From Hemileia vastatrix (taxonomy: Eukaryota; Basidiomycota; Pucciniomycetes; Pucciniales; Zaghouaniaceae), in the NCBI GenBank assembly GCA_030280995.1, contig JASXTE010000008.1, positions 5,351,001-5,415,000 of the forward strand: a stretch of 64,000 nt of DNA, read 5' to 3'. Shown piece by piece: positions 20,864-31,589 of this stretch. How positions within the stretch are numbered: position 1 is the stretch's first letter; the number at the start of each line of letters is the position of its first letter. Below the pieces are notes generated by a model. The model made no database searches. It was not told where the DNA came from and saw only the letters and a program-made list of their open reading frames with translations. The translations under genes were made by a program, and so were the position numbers.

Positions 20864-23233
20864 GACAGACTCTCAATAGAGCCTGAGCCGCACTCCAAAA
20901 AACCAGAGGCAGCACCCACTTCCTTCCTTCTCCTGCAGCAGTCCATGCACTGGCACATTGAAGATAAACAAGGCCTAGTCTCCCAACCATCCTCTCCAGG
21001 GGATGATAACCTCATGTGAAGCCTCCTTTCGTCTTCACCAGTCAACTCCAAACTGATTCCCAAATCAAATTGATAACCTATTCTTGCCTGAAAATCCATC
21101 AAGAATGGCCCACCCAAAACTGCTTTTACATTACCTTTAGCAATGTAAAAATGAACCTTCCCTCAGGCTCCTCAAACATCTAACTTCACGAACTCTGAAG
21201 TTCCAATCAATTCAGTGACATGGCCACCAATCCCTCTCAAATTCCCACCAATACCAGTTTTGATGGGGAGGCCCATATGAGTTGCCTCAAACAAAGAAAT
21301 CAGGTTTATCTGAGAACCTGAATCCACCAATGCCCTTGCCTCCCTGCCATTCAGAGTGACATTGACATATCCCAGAGGAGCAGAAAAATGAGTTTCCAAC
21401 CCATCACCAAACTTTTCAGCAGAATCACAAATGTATTCTACCTCACCAGAAGAAACCCTTCTCCTGGTCAATAACTTCTTTTGCCTATCAGCCAACCCTG
21501 GACTGATAGCATACAATTCCCCATAAGATAGGGAAACCTGACCCTGGTTCATCCTTTCCAGGACAGAGTCCATAACATTAACTTGACCAGACACTACTTG
21601 CCTCTCAAAGTGAGCTCTTTGCTTCACCACCTTGGTCCTAGAAGATTCTTGAGGACCAGCACCACCAACAGATTTACCATTAACAGGAACCAAACCAGAT
21701 CCCTCACCAGAACCTCTGACTCCAACAGGCTTTGGAAATGAAGCCAAAGGGACATCCTCCTCAGAGTCAGAATCCACCTCCATTGGCATTGGTTCACCAT
21801 TCAGGTCCAATGCACCAAAACTAGGGGGGCCCATGTCAGCCATACCCTTCTGCATCTTGTACAGCTCCTCTTTGCTGTACCTTTTCCTAGCTGCACTCAG
21901 CTTAGGATCACCCTTTGAAGCATTTGGCTTTGGTTGGGCCTGAGAACTGCTCTTAGGCCTACCCACCTTTCCTGCTTCCACATCATAAACACCAGCCAAG
22001 CATTCACCACTTGACTTTCCACCACAAGAATACAACTCCAAACCACCAAAAGAAGTAGAAAAAGAGACCTTATTGACCTCCTTCCCCTTTCCCTTGACGT
22101 CCTCATCTACCTTAACAGAAGACTTCCCCTGATCAGGAATCTCCTCAAACCTTGGCCTCCTTTGATTGAGACCACCTCTTCTCCTGACCAAATCAACAGG
22201 AGCCTGCCCCTTACTGGGCTTCACAAAAGAACCGTCAGGGAACTTAAAAACCCTGCCATAAAACTCCACTTTTCCTTCAGACACATCTCTGTTCAATGCC
22301 CAACAATCATTGGACCTGTGCCCCCTCCTACTACAATAAGAGCAAACCCAAGGATCACTCCTACCAGCCCTTCTTTCAAACTCTCTTGGCTGAGAAGGTG
22401 CCTTATTAACCTTCTTGGTCTCCTGAACAAAAATGTGCAGCTGTTTTATCAGATCAGCCAGCTGCTCCACCATTGGGTCCCTCTCCTGTTTGGGAACCTG
22501 CACCAAATTTTTTTCCTCCTTCTTCTCCCTAACTTCCTCTTCAGCCAAAGCCTCACTGACTTTGCTGACATACTTGGCACACCCCTCCTGATAGGTGTCC
22601 ACAGCCAATAACTTCAAATGGGCCTCAACAGCCTCCTTCACCTTATCCAAGGCAGGCAACTTCTGATCCCCATTAGAAAGAGTTTTCATCAATTCCTTTC
22701 TTGACAACTCCTTCAACACATCCATCCTGACATCTCTAGCCAGGGCAGACCAAAAAACATCCTTGGCAGCATTTTCATGTGCCAGCTCCTCCACTTCCAC
22801 CAAATATTCCACCACAGGATCAAACTGTAGCAGAAACTTCCTGGAACTATGTAAGTTACCAACACCACCATAAGATTGCCATTCACTGACAACCTTGTTC
22901 AAGTCCACCATAGTGAACCTGACACCCCATCTATCCACCATTTCCCTACACAACAATTTCCAATCCCTCTTCTTGTAGCCAGACATGGCCACAATCTCCT
23001 TCTCCACCGACCTATCACCAATGAAGAAGATAATCTGCTTCACCATGTTCAGGTAGGAAGCACCATCCACTCCAGCAGCAGCTTCATACTTCTCTAGAAA
23101 CCACTTGACATCCTCCCCATTAAACTTGGTACCATCCCAAGTTTTAATTCTCACACACTCACTAACCATCACAGAAGGAGGACCATCCCCCCCCACTGAC
23201 AGTCACCACAGGAATAGCAGAACCAGAAGCCAT
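20851..23233 (-). pseudogene. Element B Gag-Protease
   Basis: The start is ATG 23233 (MASGSA). A run of eight G at 23194-23187 puts the rest out of frame, while seven would restore it. Order: Gag core (RIKTWDGTKFNGEDVKWFL onward, about 23170-22500), zinc knuckle C-x2-C-x4-H-x4-C (about 22345-22300), an acidic/Ser region, then aspartic protease with LVDSGSQ (about 21320) and PFLMDF. Two TGA codons (21172 and 21163) interrupt the protease. Frame 0 ends SFLE at TAA 20851, next to the slippery site. Gag, knuckle and protease share one frame, so Pol alone needs the shift. Confidence 0.88.
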
Positions 23234-23303
23234 TCCTCCTGACCAAAACACCAAAAAGAGCCAACCAAAACAAACAGAGATTCCAAAGAACTAGCAAGTT
23301 CTA

Positions 23304-23320
23304 CCCCACGTTGGGCGCCA
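23304..23320 (-). promoter_or_regulatory. Primer binding site of element B, tRNA-Lys1,2 type
   Basis: Minus-strand TGGCGCCCAACGTGGGG follows the 5' LTR by four bases. This matches the tRNA-Lys1,2 primer site known from primate type D retroviruses. Elements C and D have TGGCGCCCAACATGGGG; E has TGGTGCCCAACATGGGG. Confidence 0.85.
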
Positions 23321-23324
23321 GAAA

Positions 23325-24415
23325 TGTAGACAATCCTATAGTACTAACTATAGGCCTTGACCAAGGGAGTTGGAGAAAAACCAGAGAGAAAATCCCCTGT
23401 CCCTTTAGAAAAATAGAGTGAGATTTACTTGCTAAAGTAATTTGGTTCCTGTTTTGCTAAAGCCCCTTTTTAACACACTTGACTGCTTGATGAGCCAAGA
23501 AAGTAGTCCCCAGATAGACTACCAGACCAAAGAACTGAAATGTAGAACAATGTCCACACCAGAGTCAGGAAAGATACTTGATGTAGGCTTCAAATCCACA
23601 CCAGAGACAGCAATAATACTTGCTATAGCTTGCAAGACTATAATAGAGAAACAGTTGCCAAAGTTAAGTTAAATGAAGAACTCACTTGCAACAAACACAG
23701 CCAATTGTGGCCAGAAAACAGTGAAAACTGAGTGAGGAACAATGAGATCACCTCCGGATGGTTATATGATCATTAAAGTTGCCCCAAACTGTCTTATTCA
23801 CTATATACACACAGACCACTAACTAAGAGCCCATGCGCACCTACCAATCTGGCGCCTGTACCTGCCAAATTGCATAAAAAACCCTCCTGGAGCGCTCCCC
23901 AACCTCCTAAAACAGAGGCGGGTGGGCCTCCCGACGTCGGAGATGCCGCCTGAAGCGGCCCCGCCTCCCTGAAGCCAGAAAACCAATAAAAACCACTAAT
24001 CTACTTAGAAAAATTAGCTACAACTACTAAAACCTTTAAAACACGGAATTTCACTATAACAACATTGAGACATGAAATATAGATAAAAATTAGCTCTATC
24101 CAATGGTACTAAGCACTTAACCCTAAGACTTAAGGTTAGCCCATAAAACACAAAAAACAAAATTAAACAGCAATCTTTTATAAATGAAAAATGAGGAAAT
24201 GACTGCTTAAAACTCAGAATATGAAAATGTCTTCAAGACATAAAATATAGAGAAAAACCAGGGCTATCCAATGAAAGTACCCACATACCGGCAGACCCAA
24301 TATCCACGGAATAAAACCAGAAAAATACAAAATTCCTTAACAGACGTCAATTAAGACATGCACAAACAGCGCCAAATCACACAACAAAGGCCCCTGCCAA
24401 TGTTGGAAGACCACA
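23325..24415 (-). repeat. 5' LTR of element B
   Basis: 1091 bp, TGTGGTC...TCTACA in element orientation, near-identical to 10895-11986. Its right edge is the GCGG duplication in element A's leader. Confidence 0.9.
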
Positions 24416-24419
24416 GCGG

Positions 24420-24507
24420 CAAAAGTTTTGTTTTTTGCTAGGTGGTCCGTGCGTTTGTTGTTTGTTGCCAGGCTCTATCGTCGTCGTCGTTTGGAAAGGC
24501 CCTCAGT
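24420..24507 (-). other. Element A leader, LTR-proximal part
   Basis: 88 bp between element B and A's 5' LTR, with a GACGACGACGA repeat in element orientation. No tRNA primer site is recognised next to the LTR (ACTGAGGGCC). Self-priming, known in some chromoviruses, is possible but not shown. Confidence 0.6.
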
Positions 24508-25613
24508 TGTCGGTCAGTTGTCTAGAAGAGGGAAAGAAAAAGCGGCAAAAAAGAAGAGAAACAAATAGGAAAAGGTACTAAAGGTAAATAGAAAGATAAT
24601 GTAATAATAGAAATAATTTATTTAAAATGAAGTAACGACGAGTGAGTTGGGAGGTGAACAAATTGAGGTTTTATTTAATATTAATATTATTTAAGTAAGA
24701 GTTCTGCTCGGCAAACACTATAATTCCTATCAGACTTAAGGCAACCTTTAATTTGTTATTGACAATTTTTAATTAGATTGTAATACTAATAAAAATAATA
24801 ATAAATGTAATATAATTATCTTTTAAATTGTTGAGTGTATAGTAAGTGATCGGGCTACAGGGGATTAACCAAGGCCTTTTTATAGGCAATGGGCCCTCTG
24901 AAGCGCTACTATATTTGTAAATACAAGAATTTAAAAAGAATAAGTGAAACATAACAATGTAGAGAAAAATATGAAACAAATAATTAAAAATCCCAATTAA
25001 GAATCCAATTTTCCCACCATTAATTCCCAAATCAGTAAGTAAAAATAGTGAATAACTAAACAAGCCTGGAACATAGGAACTATGAGAAAAATCATTCAAA
25101 ACAGATGGTACAGTCTGATTTAAGGATTTTTAAGTGAAACAAAAAATATTCTGACGCAACAAATATGTAATTTATTTCAATTCAGTATTAATTAGTTTTT
25201 CCTGACACAATTATAGGTCAAAAGAAGTGTCATTATTTATTGTTTAATATTATAAGAAATGATATTTAATATATAAATATAATTAATTAATTTAATTATA
25301 TTATAAGTATTTTTTACACTTATAATTATAATATATGTTTTTAATTAATTAAATATAAATTTATAATTATTAAATACATAAAAAATGCGCCATTATTTGT
25401 AGAATATATTATATTATGTTAAATTTAAATGTATATAAAAAATTTATATAACCAATAAAATTAATATAACACTTGTATATAATAAAATACTTATATAATT
25501 TTATTATGCAATAAAATATTAATTTATATTCATTAAATACAATTCTTACCCACTCTTTCAGGTTTTATAAGTTACATATCATTTACTGGACTCCTGGAAT
25601 AGCCTGCCTGACA
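24508..25613 (-). repeat. 5' LTR of element A
   Basis: 1106 bp, TGTCAG...CCGACA in element orientation, matching 2974-4089 with about 2-3 percent substitutions, one 25-bp deletion near 24928 and one short insertion near 25285. CTTAT follows at 25614-25618. Confidence 0.9.
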
Positions 25614-25618
25614 CTTAT

Positions 25619-27869
25619 CTTGAACGGTGGTCAAGAACAGAATTTCATTGGGAGCTCAATCCAAGTCCCATCACAACTATTGTTGGCCTGTATATCCCCA
25701 GGACTGAGTAAAAAGTACTTTTAAGTTATGTTAAACACATGAACTATACATGGGAACAATAAATGAGAGTGCACAAACAGTATACATTAGTAAGATTATG
25801 ATAATACACGAAAAATGCCATTATAACATCTTATATACATGCATATATCCACCTTTTATAAGTCTTATGTACTTAATATTAAAATGGGATATGTTAGGGT
25901 AGCCTTAAGAACCTTAAGTATAAGGCTACATAATTTTAAGTACACTTAAAGCTGATATCTTCATTGTTTTATGCAAAAAACAAGAAATGTGCCTTATTTC
26001 ACTTAAAATTTGGTTATATGCGCTATAAATTTTATAATATTAGAATTTCGCATTGACAAATCAATTTGTCTCATTTAGGACTGTTAATTTGGCTACTTAA
26101 ATGCATAAAAATAATACTTTTCAAATTTGGTGTTTTTTATGCCAGAAATGGCTTCTGTGTACTGGCCACATACTGCCTGAATTTTTCCTTTGTGAATAGT
26201 TTCATTTTTAGAAAATTTAGCTTTTTCACAGTATAATTACCCCAAATTCTATGCCCACTGTGGGGAAACACGCTAAAATAGGCAAGAGGCGCTTATTTAG
26301 TGTCCTAGCTTAATTAATAATGCATTGACCCTCTTTATATGCACTAATTTCATTAATAACCTCACTATTGGTGCCTTATTTCATCACCACGCTTAAATTT
26401 GCCTAAAAATAGTCAAGGATTTACTTGTGCAAGCACCTTCCAAGGACTGCATGTAGTTACTCCACATCTCACACTCTTTTTTGAGTTTCTGGGTGGTTTC
26501 TCAGTCAATATTGGTCATTTTTGAATGGGGATTTCACGTAGTATAATGTCAGGATTAGTCCCATCATTTCTACAGTGAATCTTCCTTATTATTAATCTAT
26601 TATAAACCTTAAAAATTCCCTTTTTAGTCTTTTATATTGTTGTTAAATACGCATATACTCTCTTTTTAACTTATTCTTTATTTTTGATGGATTTTCCCTA
26701 TTATTACAGAATTTTGGCGGTTGTTATTCTTCTAATTATGTTATGGGTCACTGGGGATGTTGATGGCCATTTATATTTTTTGAATGGAGGCGTCATTAAC
26801 TGTGGATTGGACTGGTAAAGAAAGGGATTAATTGGGGAACTATTTGTGTATAAAAGTAGGAGGTTTTTGGGTCTTGTTTCTACATTCTTTATCATTAAAA
26901 TTTAAATCATATAACCAAACCAATTACAATACATATCAATTAGTACTTTTAGAGTCTTTTGAGTAGTATCTGAATTATTAAAATTAATTTTTCTACCAAC
27001 TAAAAATATTGTAAGCCATATATAAAACTAGTGAGAATTATATTACTGAGACCTTTATTTTGGATTATATTTTACTACTTGTTGGATTTATACTACAGTA
27101 TTAATATAGGACCATATAAATCTTCTAGACACAGTCTTTTCAAGCCAGTTCACGTCTTTTTAGTTGATCTTAGCCTGACAACTATGATTTTTATGTTTAT
27201 AAAATTGTATATAATTATTTGTGTGAAAAAATTTAAGCAATGAAAAAGGATAAAGGGGCTTATTATTTTACTAAATAAATATAATTATATATATTGGAAC
27301 ATCTTTATTATTTAATTTTCTTAAATTTTTCTTTATTAATTATAATTATTCAGATATTTATATTAATGATAGAACAAACAAAAAAATATAAAAGTTAAAA
27401 TATAGCAATCAATTTTTTTTTCAAGTCTCATCTGCACTCTATAAGGAAAGCCATAGCTATTTTTCATCTCACCAAAAGCATTTAATATTAAATTAAAGGA
27501 TAAAGAGTTTCACCTCATAATATAGAAAAGAGATTTTTATTTTAAATATCATAGGCACTTTTTTCCATTTTTCAATTTTTTTCTAAAATTTACCTGTAAA
27601 ATTCATTTTTTATCTTATGTATAACTATCACAATTATTCCATGAAATGATTTTTTATAAAATGTACTCGGGCTTTATGGCTAGTTTTTTTATTTTTATAA
27701 TTCTTCTACTTCGAATACAAGTATTTATTAGAAAGAGCCAATATATGTGTATTTTGAATTGATTAAGGTTGTAAAATAGCCATACAACAGGTTTATGTAT
27801 TGTTTTTATAAGTGGAAGCAAAGCATCATATTATTGCAGGGTGGACTCTATCCTTCGGTGAAAAGATAG
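25619..27869. other. AT-rich intergenic region, no gene supported
   Basis: 25678-25710 resembles the start of LTR-like repeat X (ATATCCCCAGGACTGAGTA). The rest shows no long frame, and two frames of about 65 codons near 26.7-27.2 kb have no sign of being genes. A short hairpin ACTCTATC/GATAGAGT lies at about 27848-27875. Confidence 0.5.
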
Positions 27870-28620
27870 AGTTCATCTTCTGTTTCTCACCACCTATTTT
27901 GATACTCACTCAACCCCTTTGTACATACTTTTCTGACTCTTCACCTGTTTCATTTCTATTTCCCCGCCTTTCCTTTTTCTCATCATCCTTTTAACTTTGT
28001 TTCACTTTTGATGCCTTCAAACCTGAACTTTTACTCTTCTCACCCTTCCTCACCTGTTTTTCTCACACTCCATCCTCTTCCCTTTCACTTTTCAGCCCAT
28101 TTAACCCCTTTATCTCTAATTATGACCCTTCTAACTCTTTTTTCCTCTTTATACTCCACCCCCTCCCTTCAAATTGCCACATTACCCCACCACACCCTTT
28201 GGGCTCCCTGTCCACACCACCACACCCCACTCACTACCACTTCCGACCCCTCACTAACCTTTTTTATCCCTCACCACCTCTTTTTCTATCCTCCACACCT
28301 CTTTTCTTCTCACCTTAACTCTATTTCTCTTCAATAAAATCCACCCCTCACACATTCCAACTCCTCCCTTTTACTTTCTACCTTACCTCTTTCACTCTAA
28401 AGGGAGTAAAAGGGGTTGAAGAAGGGATTGAAAGGAGTGAGTTCAAGGGAGGCGGGATGTAGAGGTGTGGAGAGGCAACCACAAAGTGTGAATATGAAAT
28501 ATAACAGGTAAGAGAGAATTAAAATGAGCATGAGGGGGAAGATTTAACAGGGGAAGAACATGATATGGTCCAGAAATTGAAGGAAAAAATAAGGAAGGAG
28601 AATTTCAAAATAAAGTAGAT
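27870..28620. other. Pyrimidine-rich block followed by purine-rich block
   Basis: 27870-28395 is almost all C and T on the plus strand (CCTCACC, TTTCTC and similar, no fixed period). 28398-28620 switches to A and G (GGGAGTAAAAGGGGTTGAAG and similar). Open frames inside the first block reflect its composition. The switch is sharp, near 28395. Confidence 0.7.
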
Positions 28621-29482
28621 AATATATATATATATATAACATAACAAGGAGTGGGAATGGGTTATATCCTGAAACCAAAAAAATTAAAACCTAAATTCTA
28701 GTTTAATAATTATTAGACATATGGTTCATCATCATTAAAATCCACCATTAATATTTAGATTTATTGAAGAAGAAGGAAATTTATGATTTAAAAATAATAG
28801 TGACCATATCATTTTTTCACTTTATTAAAAAAATGATATGTACAAGTTATATAAATGATGCCTCTAAATTAATGTATTTTAATTATATTTGAAAGAAATT
28901 TTTAACTTTCAAAAATATTTTAAAGCTTTAAAAAATTGATAATTCCTGATCATAAGATTAGAATAAATATATATATTTACAAAACTTTTAAAGATGAAGT
29001 CCAAATAAAAATATCAGTAAACTACATATTTTCTCTTCAATAACTTCTTATGATATGAAGTAATTTCACTATATATTGATAGCTCCACAAACTTATGTGA
29101 AGATGTAAAAAAGCTTTTGATTTAATTTACATGAGAAATTTATTATTACATATGAATTCATAAAGCAGAAGCACATTTTTTCTAAAATCTTATGCATTTT
29201 CCAGTCTGTTGATATTATGGACTTCACTCATATCAATATTCCTTTTATAATTAGAGTAAGTCAGATTACAAGACTTTTTGCAATAATGATCAACTGTGCT
29301 TCAAAGAGTATTCAACTTGTCTTTGAGTTTATTTCAGAGAGGTTCCAAGCTTTATTGTTGGTTGTTTCATCTGTGCCTCATTATGTGCTCAATTAAATAT
29401 GAATTTGGGTTCAAGGTTGCGGACATGCTAGCAAGTCCACCCCCCATATTGTGTGGTGAACACTGTTTGTTACACCACACAG
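28621..29482. other. AT-rich flank left of element D
   Basis: Starts with (TA)n at 28625-28640. No gene is supported. At 29448-29480 TGTGTGGTG and CACCACACA form a 9-bp inverted repeat right beside the LTR of element D. Confidence 0.5.
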
Positions 29483-29948
29483 TGTGGTCTTCCAACATTG
29501 GTTGAGCCCTTTGTTGGTTTATTTGGAATTGTTTTGATATGCCTTAAATGGCATTGTTTAATAATTAGGTGTTTTTCTGGATTTACTCAGCACATATTGG
29601 GACTACGGGGATGTAGGTACTACCATTGGATAGCCCCGGGTTTTCTCTATATTTTATGTCTTTTGGACATTTTTCATATTTTAAGTATTAAGGGAATAAT
29701 TTCTCATTTTTCATTTAAAAAGATAGCTGTTTAATTTTCTTTTTTGTGTTTTACAGGCTAACCTTAAGTCTTAGGGTTAAATGCTTAATACCGCTAGAAT
29801 GAGCTAAATTTTCTCTACATTTTATGTCTCAATGTTGTTATAGCCTAATTACGTGTTTTAAAGGTTTTAGTAGTTGTAGATGATTTTTCTAAGTATTTTG
29901 GGTATTTTTGGTGGTTTTTGGTGATTTTCTGACTTCAGGGTTGTCCGG
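29483..29948 (+). repeat. 5' LTR of element D, first part
   Basis: Begins TGTGGTCTTCCAACATTGG like B's LTR and includes the shared TTTTCTCTATATTTTATGTC block. It is cut at CCGG (29945-29948), the target site of element C. Confidence 0.85.
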
Positions 29949-31293
29949 TGTGGCATTCCAAATCTGGGTAGGCTACTTAGGTGAAAATTTGATTTGACCT
30001 TGGTTGGAAGAAAATCATGGTGATAGCAGGTGTTAATTTGGTTGAAGGGAGTTAACTAAATTTTTTTTGGGTGGATTTATGGTGATTTTTGGAGGATTTA
30101 TGGTGATTTTTTGGAGGATTTATGGTGTTTTGGAATGGATATATGTTTGTATTCCTACTGTTATTTGATGGTTTCATGGATTGGGTATTTGTTTTACTGG
30201 ATTTTCTAGGGCTCTCTTGGTATTTTTGATGGATGCAGTGTGCTCATGGAGTAGCCATTCTTTTCCGGTGCGCTCCAGTGATTTTCTGGTGCAAAAGAGA
30301 AGTCACTGTGGCAAATTTGGTCATTGTGGAAAAGTTTGGTCATTGGTGCAAAAAGTCTGGGCACTGTGGCAAAGTCTGGGCACTGTGGCAAAGTTTGGTC
30401 ATTGTAGAAAAGTCTGATCGCCAGTGCAAAGTTTGATCACTGCAGAAAAGTCTGGGCACTGTGTCAAAGTTTGGTCACTGTAGAAAAGTCTGATCACCAG
30501 TGCAAAGTTTGGTCACTGTGCAAAGTTTGGTCACTGTGCCAAAAGTTTGGCTATTGTGGCAAAATTTGGTTAGAAAATTATTATGCATACTAGATCAATA
30601 GTTTATTGTAGATCATATGAATGTAGGGTATTGTTGGAAAGGTCTGGAGCAGGAGAATCATATGGGGGGAGAGAATCTTAGTCTTCTACATGTTTTTTGT
30701 CTTTTAGTTTCGATAATAAGGGTCTTTTTTGATAATTAACAATATTTAAACATATAACAACAATTATAATAAAAAATATCAACATATAGGGTACCATTGG
30801 ATAGCTCTCATCCTTGGTGACTCAAATTTATTTCTTTTCTTATAAAATTTATAAAATAAAAATATAATAAAGAAAACTCTTTAATTTTGGTGGGAAACTG
30901 GGTAAATCTGGGGCAGACCTTTAATAAGGCACCTTTGAACAGATCATCCCTAGGGTAGTTTCTGGGGCACTTTACTGTACTTTTCAGTCTCTGGGGCAAG
31001 TGTTGCGGCTTGATCTAAGTATTTTCTGTGACTTGTATCAGTGCAATCTGGTATTAGGTATTTGTTTTGGGGGTGTAATCATTTATTGCACTTATTTTTT
31101 TTTCTATATTATAGGTTTCCAACACTTTCAAAGTCTTTCTCTCAGATTTTCAACTTATCCAACTCTTCAAGCAGATATTCAAGCTTAGTTAATTGAATCT
31201 TATGTTTACTTAGAGGGACAGGGATTTCTTTTTGTTTTTCCAACTCCCTTGGATTCTGCCTGAAGCAAGGTGACTGTAGGAGTCTACTCTACA
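29949..31293 (+). repeat. 5' LTR of element C
   Basis: 1345 bp. A degenerate array lies at about 30300-30572 (units such as GTCTGGGCACTGTGGCAAA and GTTTGGTCACTGTAGAAAA). The same array in the 3' LTR is shorter (about 40337-40512), which explains most of the length difference. Confidence 0.9.
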
Positions 31294-31297
31294 TTTT

Positions 31298-31314
31298 TGG
31301 CGCCCAACATGGGG
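31298..31314 (+). promoter_or_regulatory. Primer binding site of element C
   Basis: TGGCGCCCAACATGGGG, four bases after the 5' LTR; tRNA-Lys1,2 type with one difference from B. Confidence 0.85.
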
Positions 31315-31416
31315 TTCTAATTCTCTAGCTTCTGAAGAAACTTGCTTGTTGGACTTCTGGATTTTGGTTTTCTGGTTGTTGGATTTTGATTGGTTGGTTA
31401 TTTGGTGATTCTGGCA

Positions 31417-31557
31417 ACTGGCTGAACCAGTACAGGATCTGTGGTAGTAGGGATCTAGGTATAGGGCTGAACCCTTGCTAGATATGTTGTTTTATCTTAG
31501 TAAAGGGCTGAACCCTTGTAGGATATTGTCCGTTATCTGGTAAAGGGCTGAACCCTT
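31417..31557 (+). promoter_or_regulatory. Four leader hairpins with a constant CTGAA loop
   Basis: ACTGG-CTGAA-CCAGT (31417-31431), AGGG-CTGAA-CCCT (31463-31475), AAGGG-CTGAA-CCCTT (31503-31517) and the same again (31543-31557). The loop stays constant while the stem differs and remains paired. Position between PBS and gag fits a genome packaging or dimerisation signal, which is an inference. Confidence 0.6.
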
Positions 31558-31589
31558 GCAGATTTTATTGGTTTCTGGTACTACTTGAG

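Larger units (their letters stand above)
10895..24415 (-). mobile_element. Element B: 13.5-kb Ty3/gypsy-type LTR retrotransposon nested in element A
   Basis: LTRs lie at 10895-11986 and 23325-24415, nearly identical (about 1092 bp), starting TGTGGTC and ending TCTACA in element orientation. GCGG at 10891-10894 and 24416-24419 is a 4-bp target duplication. Between the LTRs: PBS, Gag-Pro, -1 frameshift site, Pol, a 4.2-kb 3' region and a purine tract. The 3' region carries two genes on the opposite strand and many hairpin motifs. Pol has five in-frame stops and Gag-Pro has two, so this copy is not autonomous. Confidence 0.9.
2969..25618 (-). mobile_element. Element A: complete chromovirus-type Ty3/gypsy retrotransposon, split by nested element B
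   Basis: LTRs lie at 2974-4089 (3') and 24508-25613 (5'). CTTAT occurs directly outside both (2969-2973 and 25614-25618), a perfect 5-bp target duplication. The internal part reads right to left: leader (24507 to 24420, continued at 10890), overlapping gag frames, gag, protease, RT, RNase H, integrase, chromodomain-like tail. Element B (10895-24415) interrupts the leader. The LTRs look about 97-98 percent identical apart from two indels, so insertion is fairly recent. The coding part still has several stops and frameshifts, so the copy is probably dead. Confidence 0.9.

Noticed and set aside
24508..25613. Solo LTR
   Set aside because: First taken as a solo LTR, but the matching CTTAT duplications and the split leader show it is the 5' LTR of element A.
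28008..28337. 109-codon frame in the pyrimidine block
   Set aside because: Ser/Pro/Leu/His-rich because the DNA is C and T only; no stop codons are expected there.
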